DNA from: Prochlorococcus sp. AG-388-E21
GTDB lineage: Bacteria > Cyanobacteriota > Cyanobacteriia > PCC-6307 > Cyanobiaceae
Length of the DNA stretch: 64,000 nucleotides
Reading direction: 5' to 3'
NCBI GenBank assembly: GCA_003279855.1
Contig: QCGO01000004.1
Location: forward strand, 107,908-171,907
Part shown: piece after piece, positions 1 to 10,728 of the stretch
How positions within the stretch are numbered: the stretch's first letter is position 1
How the letters are laid out: every line of letters begins with the position of its first letter
Notes under the pieces: generated by a model
Seen by the model: only the letters and a program-made list of their open reading frames with translations
What the model was told of the DNA's origin: nothing
Databases searched by the model: none
Made by a program: the position numbers and the translations under genes

Positions 1-1647
1 ACAACAGTAATTTCAACATTATCAAAAAGGACTGATGAAGGACATAGATTATTATTTAGTAGTGAATTCTTGCAGATGTCAGGAAGAGCTGGAAGAAGAG
101 GAAAGGATTTGCAGGGATATGTTGTAACCTTACAAACTAGATTCGAGGGAGCAAAAGAAGCTAGTACCTTGGCTATTAGTGAACCAAATCCACTAATTAG
201 TCAGTTCACACCAAGCTATGGAATGGTTCTTAATCTTTTGCAAAATTATAGTTTAGATAAATCTCGAGAGTTAATAAAAAGAAGTTTTGGGAGCTTTTTA
301 TATTTAGGGGAATCTTCAGAAGAGACGGCTATTCTTGATAATTTAGAAATAGATTTAAAAGAACTAAAAAAAATAACCTCCAATATTTCATGGCAAGATT
401 TCGATTCATACGAAAAGTTGAAAAGTCGTTTAAAAGAAGAAAGAAGATTGTTGAGGATATTAGAAAAACAAGCAGCTGAAAAATTATCAGAAGAAATTAC
501 TAGTGCACTTACCTTTATTAAAGATGGAAGTTTAATTTCCATAAAAGCCCCTCAAATAAATAGAAAAGTTGTTCCAGCGTTAATTTGTAAAAAAATATAT
601 GAATCAAAAAAAATTAAAAGTTTGCTTTGTTTAACAATTGATAATTTATTTATCCTTATAAAACCTTCTTACATAGTCAATATTTTTCCTGATTTAGAAG
701 AAATTGAAATTTTGAGGCTTAAAGAACCCAAGATGAATTTCTCAGGAGAAGTTGTAAGAGGTGATAATGAATCACAAACTTTTGTAGATAGAATTTTTGA
801 TTTTTCTGAAAAATATGATTTAAGAACTCCTCAATATGACCTGACAACTGAAGTTCTGGCACAAAAGAAACTAATTACTAATTTGGAAGAAACAATTACT
901 AATCAGCCTGCGCATAAATTTGGTGACTCTAAAAAATTAAAAAGATATAGAAAAAGGATTATCGAGATTGAGCAAGAAATAGTTATGAAAAATAATCTTA
1001 TGGAAGAAAAAGAAAATCATAACTGGATAAAATTTACTGATTTAATAAAAATTTTGAATCATTTTGGCTGTTTAAATGATTTAGAGCTTACCGAAGTAGG
1101 GCAATCAGTTGGTGCAATAAGAAGTGAAAATGAATTATGGGTCGGACTTGTTTTACTTAGTGGATACTTGGATGATTTGACCCCTCCTGATTTAGCCGCA
1201 ATCATTCAAGCAATTTGTGTGGATGTAAGAAGACCCAATCTTTGGTGTAATTTTAAGCCTTCCATAAAAGTTATAGATGTTTTTAATGAATTAGAGAGCC
1301 TAAGAAAATTAGTAGCCTCGAAACAAAATAATTTTAATATTAATACTCCAATTTTTTTAGAAACGGAGTTGACTGGGATAATTTCAGAATGGGCGAGAGG
1401 TAAAAAATGGAAAGAACTAATTTTTAATACTTCTCTAGATGAGGGGGATGTTGTAAGGATCTTAAGAAGGTCTATGGATGTTTTATCACAAATTCAATAT
1501 TGCGTAGGAGTAAGTAATAAACTAAAAAATAAAGCAAAGTTAGCCTTAAAAGCTATAAATAGATTTCCTGTTTCTGAATCGAATGATTTGTTAAAAGTCT
1601 CTGATAATATAAATCCAGCAACGAAAAGAATTGATAATAATTCCTAA
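1..1647 (+). CDS. Ski2/Mtr4-like RNA helicase, C-terminal part (5' end outside window)
   Basis: The reading frame is open from base 1, so the gene starts upstream and about 548 C-terminal residues are visible. Near the start is helicase motif VI (QMSGRAGRRG), typical of superfamily 2 Ski2/Mtr4 RNA helicases. The last ~170 residues look like a DSHCT domain, including a GDVVRILRRSMDVL stretch near the end. Such proteins unwind RNA using ATP, probably in RNA turnover or ribosome maturation. The N-terminal ATP-binding motifs cannot be checked here. It is convergent with fumC, leaving only 11 bp between the stop codons. Confidence 0.85.
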   Translation, partial: TTVISTLSKRTDEGHRLLFSSEFLQMSGRAGRRGKDLQGYVVTLQTRFEGAKEASTLAISEPNPLISQFTPSYGMVLNLLQNYSLDKSRELIKRSFGSFLYLGESSEETAILDNLEIDLKELKKITSNISWQDFDSYEKLKSRLKEERRLLRILEKQAAEKLSEEITSALTFIKDGSLISIKAPQINRKVVPALICKKIYESKKIKSLLCLTIDNLFILIKPSYIVNIFPDLEEIEILRLKEPKMNFSGEVVRGDNESQTFVDRIFDFSEKYDLRTPQYDLTTEVLAQKKLITNLEETITNQPAHKFGDSKKLKRYRKRIIEIEQEIVMKNNLMEEKENHNWIKFTDLIKILNHFGCLNDLELTEVGQSVGAIRSENELWVGLVLLSGYLDDLTPPDLAAIIQAICVDVRRPNLWCNFKPSIKVIDVFNELESLRKLVASKQNNFNINTPIFLETELTGIISEWARGKKWKELIFNTSLDEGDVVRILRRSMDVLSQIQYCVGVSNKLKNKAKLALKAINRFPVSESNDLLKVSDNINPATKRIDNNS

Positions 1648-1658
1648 AAGTAGTTCAA

Positions 1659-3044
1659 TTAAATCATTTTATTAGTATTTATAGCATCCTCAAAATCATT
1701 AGCATTTAAGTATCCTAATTTTATTGTTGCTTCTTTTAAGTTGATTGATTCATTAAAAGCAAGATTCGCAATTTCTGCTGCTTTTTCATAACCTATTTTG
1801 GGAACCAATGCGGTTACAAGCATTAGTGAATTTTCAAGATTAGCTTTTATAGTTTTTGGGTTTGGTCGTATCCCTTCAACTAATTTTAGTCTGAAGTTAC
1901 TTATCGCATGATTCAGTAATTTTATACTCGTGAGAATATTAAATCCAATTAGTGGCTTATATTCATTCATTTGTAAAGTGCCGCTGGCATTAGCTATTGA
2001 TACTGCGTATTCAAAACCCATTACTTGAGTGCACACCATTGATAATGCTTCACATTGGGTTGGATTAACTTTTCCAGGCATGATTGAGCTCCCCGGTTCA
2101 TTTTGGGGAATTATTAATTCATAAATGCCAGATCTAGGTCCTGAGGACAATATTTTAATATCATTAGAAATCTTAAATAATGCACTTGCTAGGATTTTTA
2201 TTTGACCCATTACTTGGGCTAATCGATCATGAGATGCCATTAAAGAGAAATGGTTCTTTGATTTATAAAAAAATATACCAGTATATTCTGAAATTGATTT
2301 TATAGATTCTTTTGAAAAATCTTTTGGACAATTAATACCTGTACCGACTGCCGTACCACCTAGTGGTAAGAAACATAATTCATCAAGACTAATTATCAGA
2401 GCATCTTCAGCGTCCTTTAGTTGTTTTGACCATGCAGAAACTTCTTGACCAAGAGAAATTGGCACTGCATCTTGAAAATGAGTTCTACCTATTTTTATAA
2501 GATCTTTCCATTTATTACTCTTACTATCAAGAACCTTAGTAAGTTCCTTTATTGATGGAACTAATTTTTTAATTATTTGAGTAACAACAGATATCTGAAT
2601 AGCCGCAGGAAAAGTATCATTTGTAGACTGCGATTTATTAACATCATCATTTGGATGAATAGGATGATGACTTCCAAGTGCTGAATTTGTTTTTAACGCA
2701 GCAATATTAGATATGACTTCATTGATATTCATATTTGTTTGAGTACCACTACCTGTTTGCCATATTTTTAAAGGGAATTGAGAATCGTGTTTCCCATCAA
2801 GTATTTCTGTACAGGCTTCAATAATGAGATCTTTTTTTACATTATTTATCAAACCCAATTTGAAATTAGAAATTGCAGCTGCTCTTTTTATAACCGTAAG
2901 TGAATAAATTAATTCAATTGGGATTAACTCCTCACCAATAGAAAAATTTATAATTGATCTCTGCGTTTGAGCTCCCCACAAAGCCTCTGAAGGAACTTTA
3001 ATCTGTCCCATACTATCTTTTTCAAATCTAAAGTTCTTGGTCAT
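1659..3044 (-). CDS. fumC: Fumarate hydratase class II
   Basis: Class II fumarase, interconverting fumarate and malate in the cytoplasm. The protein has about 461 residues, normal for the family, and carries the fumarase/aspartase signature GSSIMPGKVNPTQCE in the second half and the substrate-binding TGSGTQTNMN segment near residue 100. The ATG at 3044 is preferred over an in-frame TTG one codon earlier. It lies 40 bp downstream of purB on the same strand; purB also releases fumarate, so the pairing makes metabolic sense. Confidence 0.95.
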   Translation of the reverse strand: MTKNFRFEKDSMGQIKVPSEALWGAQTQRSIINFSIGEELIPIELIYSLTVIKRAAAISNFKLGLINNVKKDLIIEACTEILDGKHDSQFPLKIWQTGSGTQTNMNINEVISNIAALKTNSALGSHHPIHPNDDVNKSQSTNDTFPAAIQISVVTQIIKKLVPSIKELTKVLDSKSNKWKDLIKIGRTHFQDAVPISLGQEVSAWSKQLKDAEDALIISLDELCFLPLGGTAVGTGINCPKDFSKESIKSISEYTGIFFYKSKNHFSLMASHDRLAQVMGQIKILASALFKISNDIKILSSGPRSGIYELIIPQNEPGSSIMPGKVNPTQCEALSMVCTQVMGFEYAVSIANASGTLQMNEYKPLIGFNILTSIKLLNHAISNFRLKLVEGIRPNPKTIKANLENSLMLVTALVPKIGYEKAAEIANLAFNESINLKEATIKLGYLNANDFEDAINTNKMI

Positions 3045-3084
3045 CAAAAAAACTGTGGTTAAACTTCAAATAATATTTAGGGAT

Positions 3085-4380
3085 TTAAATACTTAACTTA
3101 TCCCATATTACATTTAAATTGTTGAGGTGAAATGAGGGATCAAAGCATACCTTTAAATCATTCTCAGAAACCAATGTCATTATCTCTTGGTCCCCCTCAA
3201 TATTTTCCTTGAAATTACCATTCTCATTATTCCAAGCTTGATGAGCACTTTTTTGTACCAAGCTATAAGCCTTTTCCCTAGACATACCCTTTTCAACAAG
3301 TAAAAGTAAAACTTTCTGACTAAAAATTACTCCCCCATATATATTTAAATTTTTGAGCATATTGTCCGGATAAACTTTTAAATTATTTATGATTTCTTTC
3401 ATTTCTCTAAGCATAAAATGTAGGCATATAGATACATCGGGTAACATGATGCGCTCATTAGAACTATGGCTAATATCTCTCTCGTGCCAAAGCGGAACAT
3501 TCTCAAGAGCTGTTACAACATAACTCCTCAAAATTCTAGATAAACCGCTAACCCTTTCACTACGAATAGGGTTTCTTTTATGAGGCATAGCTGAGCTTCC
3601 TTTTTGCCCTTTTGAAAATCCTTCTTCGACTTCTAAAACATCTGTTCTCTGAAGGTTCCTTATCTCAGTAGCAAACCTATCAAGTGAAGCTCCTATCAAC
3701 GCTATTGTTTGAACATATTCAGCATGTCTATCTCTTGATATAACCTGAGTACTTGCTGTATCTGGTTTTAAACCCAGCAACTCGCAAGTAATTTTTTCTA
3801 TTTCTGGGTTTGTATTAGCGTAAGTTCCCATTGCTCCACTTATTTGTCCAATGGAAATAGATTCTTTAAGGATTAATAATCTTTTTTTATCTCTTAATAT
3901 TTCTGCTAACCATCCTGCCAATTTAAATCCAAACGAAATAGGCTCTCCATGAATTGCATGGGATCTGCCAATCATTAAAGTATTTTTATGCTGTCTTGCT
4001 AATGATCTGACCTCATTTTCTAGTTTTTCAATTTCCTCTAATAACAATTCGCAGGAATCTTTTAGCTGTAATGATAGGCCTGTATCAAGGACATCGCTGC
4101 TAGTCATTCCAACATGGATGTATCTTCCGGAATCTCCAACATATTCATTGATATTTGTTAGAAATGCAATTACATCATGTTTTACTTCTTTCTCGATTTC
4201 TTTAATTCTTGATTCTTCAAATTTTGCATTTAAACGAATTTCTTGTAACGCAGCTTCTGGCATTTTCCCAAGGGAACAATTTGCCTCGCATGCTGCAATT
4301 TCAACTTTAAGCCAACTCTGAAATTTTGCATTTTCAGTCCAGATTTTTCCCATTTCGGGTAATGTGTAACGTTCAATCAC
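3085..4380 (-). CDS. purB: Adenylosuccinate lyase
   Basis: Catalyses two fumarate-releasing steps of purine synthesis (SAICAR to AICAR, adenylosuccinate to AMP). The 431-residue protein has the superfamily signature GSSAMPHKRNP and the N-terminal MIERYTLPEMG typical of cyanobacterial and Gram-positive PurB. The start is GTG at 4380, chosen because it gives this conserved N-terminus. It heads a leftward pair with fumC. About 290 bp separate it from divergent tlyA, with no recognisable feature there. Confidence 0.95.
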   Translation of the reverse strand: MIERYTLPEMGKIWTENAKFQSWLKVEIAACEANCSLGKMPEAALQEIRLNAKFEESRIKEIEKEVKHDVIAFLTNINEYVGDSGRYIHVGMTSSDVLDTGLSLQLKDSCELLLEEIEKLENEVRSLARQHKNTLMIGRSHAIHGEPISFGFKLAGWLAEILRDKKRLLILKESISIGQISGAMGTYANTNPEIEKITCELLGLKPDTASTQVISRDRHAEYVQTIALIGASLDRFATEIRNLQRTDVLEVEEGFSKGQKGSSAMPHKRNPIRSERVSGLSRILRSYVVTALENVPLWHERDISHSSNERIMLPDVSICLHFMLREMKEIINNLKVYPDNMLKNLNIYGGVIFSQKVLLLLVEKGMSREKAYSLVQKSAHQAWNNENGNFKENIEGDQEIMTLVSENDLKVCFDPSFHLNNLNVIWDKLSI

Positions 4381-4672
4381 AATTTTTAAACATCTTCAAT
4401 TTAAACTTTATAACTAAAATCTCATAATTGCTCTATACGTAAAAGTTCTACTTGCCATTGAACATATTTGTATAAGTATTATTGTTATAAATAAAAGCTT
4501 TTGGATTTGTAAATATCAATTCATTTTGAAAAATGTCTAAAGCTTGCGATTGGATTATCTTTATAAATAGTAGGTATTTTGTTTTAATAAAATTTTAAAT
4601 TAGTATTATGTTTCAAAAATATAATTTGAAAATAGCCAGTAATTATTTTTTAAAGTTACCTTTTTAGAGTAA

Positions 4673-5485
4673 ATGATTAAAAAAAGTAGGCTAGATCTTT
4701 ATCTTATTTACAAAGGCTTATGCGATACTCGTCAAAAAGCACAGGGACTAATTCTTGCAGGAAAGGTTAAAGATATCAATGGTAAGATTTTTGATAAACC
4801 TGGTCAACAAGTTTTAGTAGGAACTGAATTTATTATTGAGTCTGAACCTCAATTTGTATCGAGAGGAGGAGAAAAATTACTGGAGGCTTTTAAAAAATTA
4901 AATATTAATGTTAAAGATAGAGTTTGTATAGATGCAGGAATTTCTACTGGAGGATTTACTGATTGCTTGTTGCAACAAGGGGCGAAAATGGTTTACGGGA
5001 TAGATGTAGGTTATGGTCAAACGGCTTGGAAAATAAGGAAAAATCCAAAAGTGAAACTCTTTGAGAGATCAAATATTAGAAATTTAAAGCCTTTAGATAT
5101 CTATTCTGAAGAAAGTTTATTACCAAACTTTGTTGTAGCAGATTTATCTTTTATTTCACTAAAGTTAGTTTTTCAACCTATTGACAATTTATTATCAGGA
5201 GATCTTATAGAGGGAATATTTCTTATTAAACCCCAATTTGAGGTAGGAAAAGATCGAGTAAGTAAAGGGGGTGTTGTAAGAAAGGCTGAATATCATATTG
5301 AGGCCATAGAGTCAGTTATTAATGCAGCAGAACAATTGCAATGGAATATCCAAGGACTAGTAGCTTCGCCATTAGTTGGGCCTGCAGGAAATCATGAATA
5401 TTTAGCTTGGATGTCTAAGATTGGGATGTCTAATCCAATAATTAATATTAATTTTATAGAAAATTTAGTAAAAGAAACTCTTTAA
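4673..5485 (+). CDS. tlyA: TlyA-family rRNA 2'-O-methyltransferase
   Basis: 270 residues: an N-terminal S4 RNA-binding domain (about residues 3-65) followed by an FtsJ-like SAM methyltransferase fold with the motif-I segment DAGISTGGFTDCLLQ. TlyA proteins methylate ribose in 16S and/or 23S rRNA; the hemolysin name often attached to the family is historical. Its stop codon directly abuts the stop of convergent glnB. Confidence 0.88.
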   Translation: MIKKSRLDLYLIYKGLCDTRQKAQGLILAGKVKDINGKIFDKPGQQVLVGTEFIIESEPQFVSRGGEKLLEAFKKLNINVKDRVCIDAGISTGGFTDCLLQQGAKMVYGIDVGYGQTAWKIRKNPKVKLFERSNIRNLKPLDIYSEESLLPNFVVADLSFISLKLVFQPIDNLLSGDLIEGIFLIKPQFEVGKDRVSKGGVVRKAEYHIEAIESVINAAEQLQWNIQGLVASPLVGPAGNHEYLAWMSKIGMSNPIININFIENLVKETL

Positions 5486-5848
<363 letters not shown>

Positions 5849-6094
5849 TTAATTCTTTTTTTGAAAAACATCTAGCATTGAAACTCCAGAAAATGATTTA
5901 ATCTTTAGACCAGAGCTAATTGCATCCTTAACTAGTAACTTAGAGTTTTCGTTTGAAATTATTACTTGATTATTTGATAATGCCTCCCATTGAGTATCTT
6001 CAAAATGCGTCTGGAGCCATAACATTCCAATAACACTAGTGGGCTTAAGAGATTTATTTGAGTTATTGTCTATATTTACCAAACAGATGTCCAT
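5849..6094 (-). CDS. Conserved small protein upstream of glnB
   Basis: 81 residues with an ATG start, no signal peptide and no membrane segment. It contains the stretch SVIGMLWLQTHFEDTQWEAL. I do not recognise the family. It sits 24 bp upstream of glnB on the same strand, so the two are probably co-transcribed, and a possible NtcA-type site precedes it. Confidence 0.65.
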   Translation of the reverse strand: MDICLVNIDNNSNKSLKPTSVIGMLWLQTHFEDTQWEALSNNQVIISNENSKLLVKDAISSGLKIKSFSGVSMLDVFQKKN

Positions 6095-6144
6095 AAGTTT
6101 TTTGAAACTAAATACATATAAGCCTTTTTAATGACACTAGGATT

Positions 6145-6158
6145 GTTACTGTTGATAC
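6145..6158 (-). promoter_or_regulatory. Possible degenerate NtcA-type site
   Basis: On the minus strand this reads GTATCAACAGTAAC, that is GTA-N8-AAC, one base away from the NtcA consensus GTA-N8-TAC. It lies 51 bp or more upstream of the small gene that precedes glnB, with AT-rich -10-like sequence downstream. A nitrogen-responsive promoter for glnB would be expected, but one imperfect site in AT-rich DNA is weak evidence. Confidence 0.3.
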
Positions 6159-6272
6159 AAAATTAAGTTTTATATCCTTTGACTTATTGATTTGTAATAC
6201 TTAAGTATATTTTTAATTTTTTGCGAATTATTAGCTTTTTATATATTTTTAGTAAAGGTATTTTTGAAAAAA

Positions 6273-6683
6273 ATGAGCACATCTAATTTACATGATTCGA
6301 CTGATAAACCCTTATATGGAGAAAGAATAATAGAAGAATCAAATATAATTTGTTTTGAAAATCCAAATAAAAAAAGAGTTTATGAAATTTCAATAGAATT
6401 ACCTGAATTTACTTGTAAATGCCCATTTTCGGGGTACCCAGATTTTGCAAAATTAAACATCTTCTATCAGCCAAATATGAAAGTATATGAGTTGAAATCC
6501 TTAAAACTTTATATTAATAACTTTAGAGATCTCAAAATATCACATGAAGAAGTGGTTAACAGAATTATGGACGATCTTTTAAATGCAGCTTCGCCACACT
6601 GGATTCATTTAAATGCTGATTTTAATCCTAGAGGAAACGTCTCTATGAAATTAGATATCTATAGTGGACAGAAAAGAAATTAA
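6273..6683 (+). CDS. queF: NADPH-dependent 7-cyano-7-deazaguanine reductase
   Basis: Reduces preQ0 to preQ1 in queuosine tRNA modification. The 136-residue unimodular type has the active-site segment [13 protein letters not shown], with the predicted catalytic Cys at residue 50 and Asp at 57, the [14 protein letters not shown] helix and a C-terminal FNPRGN motif. The ATG at 6273 is preferred to an in-frame TTG three codons upstream. Its 3' end overlaps that of convergent ccs1 by 4 bp. Confidence 0.92.
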   Translation: MSTSNLHDSTDKPLYGERIIEESNIICFENPNKKRVYEISIELPEFTCKCPFSGYPDFAKLNIFYQPNMKVYELKSLKLYINNFRDLKISHEEVVNRIMDDLLNAASPHWIHLNADFNPRGNVSMKLDIYSGQKRN

Positions 6684-7966
6684 TTATTTTTGAGCTCATC
6701 TGATAATTTTAGAAATTCCTTTTTAAAACCCAAAAGATTTCTATTACTTAAGCCACCAATAAATAATTTATTTGTATTTTCATTAAATAAAATCCATATT
6801 TGGTTTGTGGGAATAAGACTAAAAATTGTTCCCAAAATTATTAAAGTAAAGGATAAATAAATAAATGGAATTGAAGGATCATTTTTAATAATTAAACCAC
6901 TACTAGGAATTATTTTTTTTAAAGATAGTTTTGAAGAATTAATTTCTATTGGATTATTGTTTAAATAAACAAAATTTTCAGAAAAATCTTCAATATTTGA
7001 GACTTTAAGTGGACCATTTTCATTATCAATAGTTAAAAGATAATTTTTTTTATTTTCTCTACCCAATTCAATTAAAAGCCCCCATATTTGATCTCCTATC
7101 TCAGGAATAGTCTTTAGTTGGAGTTGATAAAGAACAGTATCAATTTCCAAAACAATATTTGAAACAGACCAATCCGCTTGATAAATAGTTAAACCTTTGA
7201 ATCTGATAGGTTGATTTACTTGAGTTGTTTTTATTTCATTCAAATTTTGTTGTTTCGAAAAAAATTCTAAATTTGAAATAAATTGCTTTGGTTTCCCATC
7301 ACTTTCACGTTCAATAAAAAAGTTTTTTAATTTTATTTTCACTTTTGAATTTGTACTCTCATTTATTAAATCTAAGCTTTCTCCTAATCTCAAATATTGT
7401 TCTTTAGATTGGCTACTGAAATTTCCGTATGCAGAACCAATAAGTAGAATAATTAAACCTATATGTACAATTATAGGTCCAAGTTTTCCTACTAAGCCTT
7501 TTCTTGCCGATAAGCGATTTTCAAATTTTGAAATGCTCCAACCTTTTTTTCTAAGTAAAGAATCAGCTTTTAAAATGTGATCTGCATCTTGGATTATTTC
7601 GTAATTAGTTTTTAATTCGAGTTTGTAGAATTTTTTTTCATCTTTATAGTCAGTCCATTTTAATGCTGCTTTTAAAGACGGTATTTGCCTCCTAAAGCTG
7701 CAAGCTGCAAGAGAAATACAAAGTAGTATTAATGAAAACAAAAACCAATTACTTGTATAAATGTGATCTAATTGGAGTCTTATAACTTGAGAACCATCAA
7801 TAAATCCAAATATTGGCGTTTCGTTGTAGAAATCAATATACTTTTGTTTATCATTCCCTTGAGGTATAAACGTTCCAACTCCACTTGAAATGGCAATGAA
7901 AATTATTAATAGTATTGCAAATCTTAAACTTGATATCTTTAGAATAAATTTCTTAAAAATAAGCAT
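6680..7966 (-). CDS. ccs1: Cytochrome c biogenesis protein Ccs1 (ResB family)
   Basis: 428 residues with three hydrophobic segments in the N-terminal half (about 15-35, 70-90 and 165-180), a large lumenal domain and a last membrane segment near 370-390, the usual ResB/Ccs1 layout. Ccs1 works with CcsA to carry and attach haem to apocytochromes c on the lumenal side (System II). It starts immediately after the ccdA stop, so the two genes form one leftward operon for cytochrome c maturation. Confidence 0.9.
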   Translation of the reverse strand: MLIFKKFILKISSLRFAILLIIFIAISSGVGTFIPQGNDKQKYIDFYNETPIFGFIDGSQVIRLQLDHIYTSNWFLFSLILLCISLAACSFRRQIPSLKAALKWTDYKDEKKFYKLELKTNYEIIQDADHILKADSLLRKKGWSISKFENRLSARKGLVGKLGPIIVHIGLIILLIGSAYGNFSSQSKEQYLRLGESLDLINESTNSKVKIKLKNFFIERESDGKPKQFISNLEFFSKQQNLNEIKTTQVNQPIRFKGLTIYQADWSVSNIVLEIDTVLYQLQLKTIPEIGDQIWGLLIELGRENKKNYLLTIDNENGPLKVSNIEDFSENFVYLNNNPIEINSSKLSLKKIIPSSGLIIKNDPSIPFIYLSFTLIILGTIFSLIPTNQIWILFNENTNKLFIGGLSNRNLLGFKKEFLKLSDELKNN

Positions 7967-8623
7967 TTAGATCCAGTTTGAAATTAAATTTAGAATCCCT
8001 AGAGAAACTAAAAATACTCCACTTAAAGTAGGAATTATTTGACTATATTTTCTGAGTTCTAGAAACTGCTTTAAATTTTCAGTTGTCGCTCCTGCAAGGA
8101 TTAATGGTGTTACTTGACCAAGACCAAAGAAGAATAAAAATATTATTGAAATTGCAGGGTTTTTTGCTTGTGAAACCCATGCTAAGAGTGAAGCCAGTAC
8201 TGGAGTAATACAAGGTGAAGAGGCAAGACCAAAAGCTCCACCTATTACAAAAGGTGTAATTATAGAAGGCACCTTATCTTCCATAAATTGCAAATCGGGC
8301 CCATTAGGTAATTGGAATTTTAAAATTCCTAATAAGTTTAAGCCCATAATAATTGCTATTAAAGCTACTAAAGATGCGTAGTAAGAGGGCAATTGTCCAT
8401 ATATTTTTCCTAAGAATCCGCTCAAGGCACCCAATGTAATAAGGGAAAAAATTACTCCTCCAGAAAAACTAATAAGTTTAAACTTATTATTCTTAGTTCC
8501 ACCCACATAAGCAATTGTGATTGGTAGTAAAGATAAAGAACATGGACCAAGACTTGTTAAAAGGCCTGCAGTAAAAACTAAAAATATGGTAAGTGGACCT
8601 GGATTATTAAGCCCTTGCTCCAT
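7967..8623 (-). CDS. ccdA: Thiol-disulfide transporter CcdA
   Basis: 218-residue, mostly hydrophobic protein with about six membrane segments. The two redox cysteines are visible in SLGPCSLSLLP (first segment) and SSPCITPVLASLL (fourth segment). CcdA passes reducing equivalents across the thylakoid membrane to keep apocytochrome c haem-binding cysteines reduced. It directly precedes ccs1 on the minus strand. Confidence 0.92.
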   Translation of the reverse strand: MEQGLNNPGPLTIFLVFTAGLLTSLGPCSLSLLPITIAYVGGTKNNKFKLISFSGGVIFSLITLGALSGFLGKIYGQLPSYYASLVALIAIIMGLNLLGILKFQLPNGPDLQFMEDKVPSIITPFVIGGAFGLASSPCITPVLASLLAWVSQAKNPAISIIFLFFFGLGQVTPLILAGATTENLKQFLELRKYSQIIPTLSGVFLVSLGILNLISNWI

Positions 8624-8706
8624 TAGTAAATTACCCTTTTGAGCTAATTCTGAAATAAATAAATTAATTGAGGCGATAACAGGAATCTAAATCTTCTAAA
8701 TTCTAA

Positions 8707-9936
8707 CTAATGAAGAGACTTTCGCGCACTAATCATGCCTATATAACCAGTTGATTCCAGTGAACACCTTAACAACATTCCGATCACAAAAAATGAGGAT
8801 AATAAGGAATTTCCTCCGTAACTTACAAAAGGTAATGGTAACCCAGTTGTGGGCATTGTTCCTGTTGCCACAGCTATATGCATTATGGATTGACCTATAA
8901 GTAAGGTTACGCATCCAATAGCAACTAACTTTGTATAATTATTTCTACACTTTATTGCGATTCTTAAGCTTACATAAGAAAAAAGAACTAAAAAGCCCAA
9001 CAATAATGTTGATCCTAATAAACCAAATTCTTCTGCAAAAATAGCAAAAATGAAATCTGTGCTTTGAATTGGTAAATATTGTAATTTTTGTGTAGAGAGG
9101 CCAAATCCTTGTCCCAATAATCCTCCTGAACCTATCGCTAGTAAACTCTGAATTAATTGATAGCCATTGCCCTCTGCATCTTTCCAAGGATCTATGAATG
9201 ATATGACTCTTAGCTTTTGATACTCATTACTCAAAATACTAATACAACCACTTAAAACTCCTAATGAAGCTACTGATAAGAGTGAACTGAATTTTACTCC
9301 CCCACATAAACCCATTACCCAAAAAAGAATTCCTGTTAAACCTGCAGTACTTAAATTGGGCTGCTTCATTATTAGTAAAATTAAAAACCCAAAGGTGCTT
9401 AATGAAATAATTTTTCTATTATTTTTAACTAAATTCCAATGTGCAAACAAGTTGGCTGCTTCCAAAATTGAAAAAGGTTTAATTAATTCCGACGGTTGAA
9501 GTTGTAGAGGACCTAAAATTAACCATCTTGAAGAACCGTTAACTGTACTGCCAAAGAATATTGTTAAAATTATCAAGAAAATTAAAAAGTAAAAAATAAT
9601 TTTTGAAATTTTTAAAAGATCTCTAATATTTGTATTTAAAACAAAATAAAAAAAAGTTAATCCAGGAATACACCAAATAATTTGTCTTTTTAAATAATAA
9701 GCCCAATCCCCCATTTCCTTGCTAGCGACCCACCAACTAGCAGAACCAAGAATAAACAAACCTAAAAAAGACCAAATACCAATCAAAATAAGTAGAAGTT
9801 TTCCTTCATAAGGCCAAATTTTCCAAGGTATAGGTAAGAAATTGTCTCTTAAATAGTTGGGGTTATTTATGGAATCAAAAGTTCTATTTCTTTTAAAATC
9901 ACTCTTATATTTTGTAGCTGATTTACTTATCTCCAA
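8707..9936 (-). CDS. ftsW: Septal peptidoglycan polymerase FtsW (SEDS family)
   Basis: 409 residues with about ten membrane segments and the SEDS signatures NGSSRWLILGPLQLQPSELIK and a C-terminal TGLPLPFVSYGGNS. SEDS proteins polymerise glycan strands from lipid II; FtsW acts at the division septum. The choice of FtsW over RodA rests on length and on its position beside ccdA, as recalled from other Prochlorococcus. The start shown is TTG and is uncertain; conservation begins around residue 35. Confidence 0.85.
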   Translation of the reverse strand: MEISKSATKYKSDFKRNRTFDSINNPNYLRDNFLPIPWKIWPYEGKLLLILIGIWSFLGLFILGSASWWVASKEMGDWAYYLKRQIIWCIPGLTFFYFVLNTNIRDLLKISKIIFYFLIFLIILTIFFGSTVNGSSRWLILGPLQLQPSELIKPFSILEAANLFAHWNLVKNNRKIISLSTFGFLILLIMKQPNLSTAGLTGILFWVMGLCGGVKFSSLLSVASLGVLSGCISILSNEYQKLRVISFIDPWKDAEGNGYQLIQSLLAIGSGGLLGQGFGLSTQKLQYLPIQSTDFIFAIFAEEFGLLGSTLLLGFLVLFSYVSLRIAIKCRNNYTKLVAIGCVTLLIGQSIMHIAVATGTMPTTGLPLPFVSYGGNSLLSSFFVIGMLLRCSLESTGYIGMISARKSLH

Positions 9937-10133
9937 TTTAAAGTTTGTAGATATACTATTGAGACGTTAAATGACTACTTTGCCAAGTCTTTATGCTCCT
10001 TTTTGAGTAAATTTGAGTTTTTAGATTCTCATTAATAAAACTAAATTTATTTTTAGTTTTTCAAAAACATATAAATCAAATATCACAAATCTTAAGAATT
10101 AGGACTTTAAACAAAATATTCCTAGCTAAAAGG

Positions 10134-10191
10134 CCCCTCCCCATGATAGATTCCGTGGGTTTATATACTTACTTAAATCTGTATAGAGGGG
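10134..10191 (+). promoter_or_regulatory. Possible leader stem upstream of the atp operon
   Basis: CCCCTC at 10134-10139 can pair with GAGGGG at 10186-10191, giving a long-loop hairpin in the leader just before atp1. The two GC blocks stand out from very AT-rich surroundings. It could influence transcription or translation of the operon, but the loop is long and I have no conservation data. Confidence 0.25.
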
Positions 10192-10203
10192 GTTTTCTAA
10201 ATT

Positions 10204-10683
10204 ATGTTCACATCTGTGGACTCAAATAGAAAAAAAATTGTTGAGCATCTTCCTGGTAAGAATGGTCATGATTCCCCTACCCAGGGTAATTCTTTCATTA
10301 ATAAGATTAAATTTGTTTTTGCAAGTCAATTTCAAAAATTATTTTTAAATATTGATGAATACACTAAATTGCAAATAACAATTTTTGGTATTACTTTTAT
10401 CGTTGCCAGTTTAGTTTCATCTATAACGGGAATTATAATTGGATATACTTTTGGTTTTAGTGTTTTTATAGGTGCCATTGCCGGTATTTTTTACTTACGT
10501 TTGCTTGCTAAAAGCATCGGAAAAATAGGGAAAGAATCTAATGGGGTTTCTCAATTGCAACTATTGGTTCCAGTTTGTCTCTTTCTTTTTGCAAGCAAGC
10601 TAGGATCCTTAGATATTTTCCCAGCAATGATAGGCTTTTTTATCTATAAGCCTTCTCTTATATTGTATTTCTCACGTTCTTAA
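10204..10683 (+). CDS. atp1: ATP synthase subunit I (Atp1)
   Basis: 159 residues with four hydrophobic segments after a ~55-residue hydrophilic N-terminus. AtpI-type proteins head bacterial ATP synthase operons and help assemble the c-ring. It is assigned mainly from position: first gene of the operon, 45 bp ahead of the a subunit. Sequence conservation in this family is low. Confidence 0.8.
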   Translation: MFTSVDSNRKKIVEHLPGKNGHDSPTQGNSFINKIKFVFASQFQKLFLNIDEYTKLQITIFGITFIVASLVSSITGIIIGYTFGFSVFIGAIAGIFYLRLLAKSIGKIGKESNGVSQLQLLVPVCLFLFASKLGSLDIFPAMIGFFIYKPSLILYFSRS

Positions 10684-10728
10684 ATAAATTTTGCTTTTCA
10701 AAATTTATTAATTTTTATTCAAATCAAA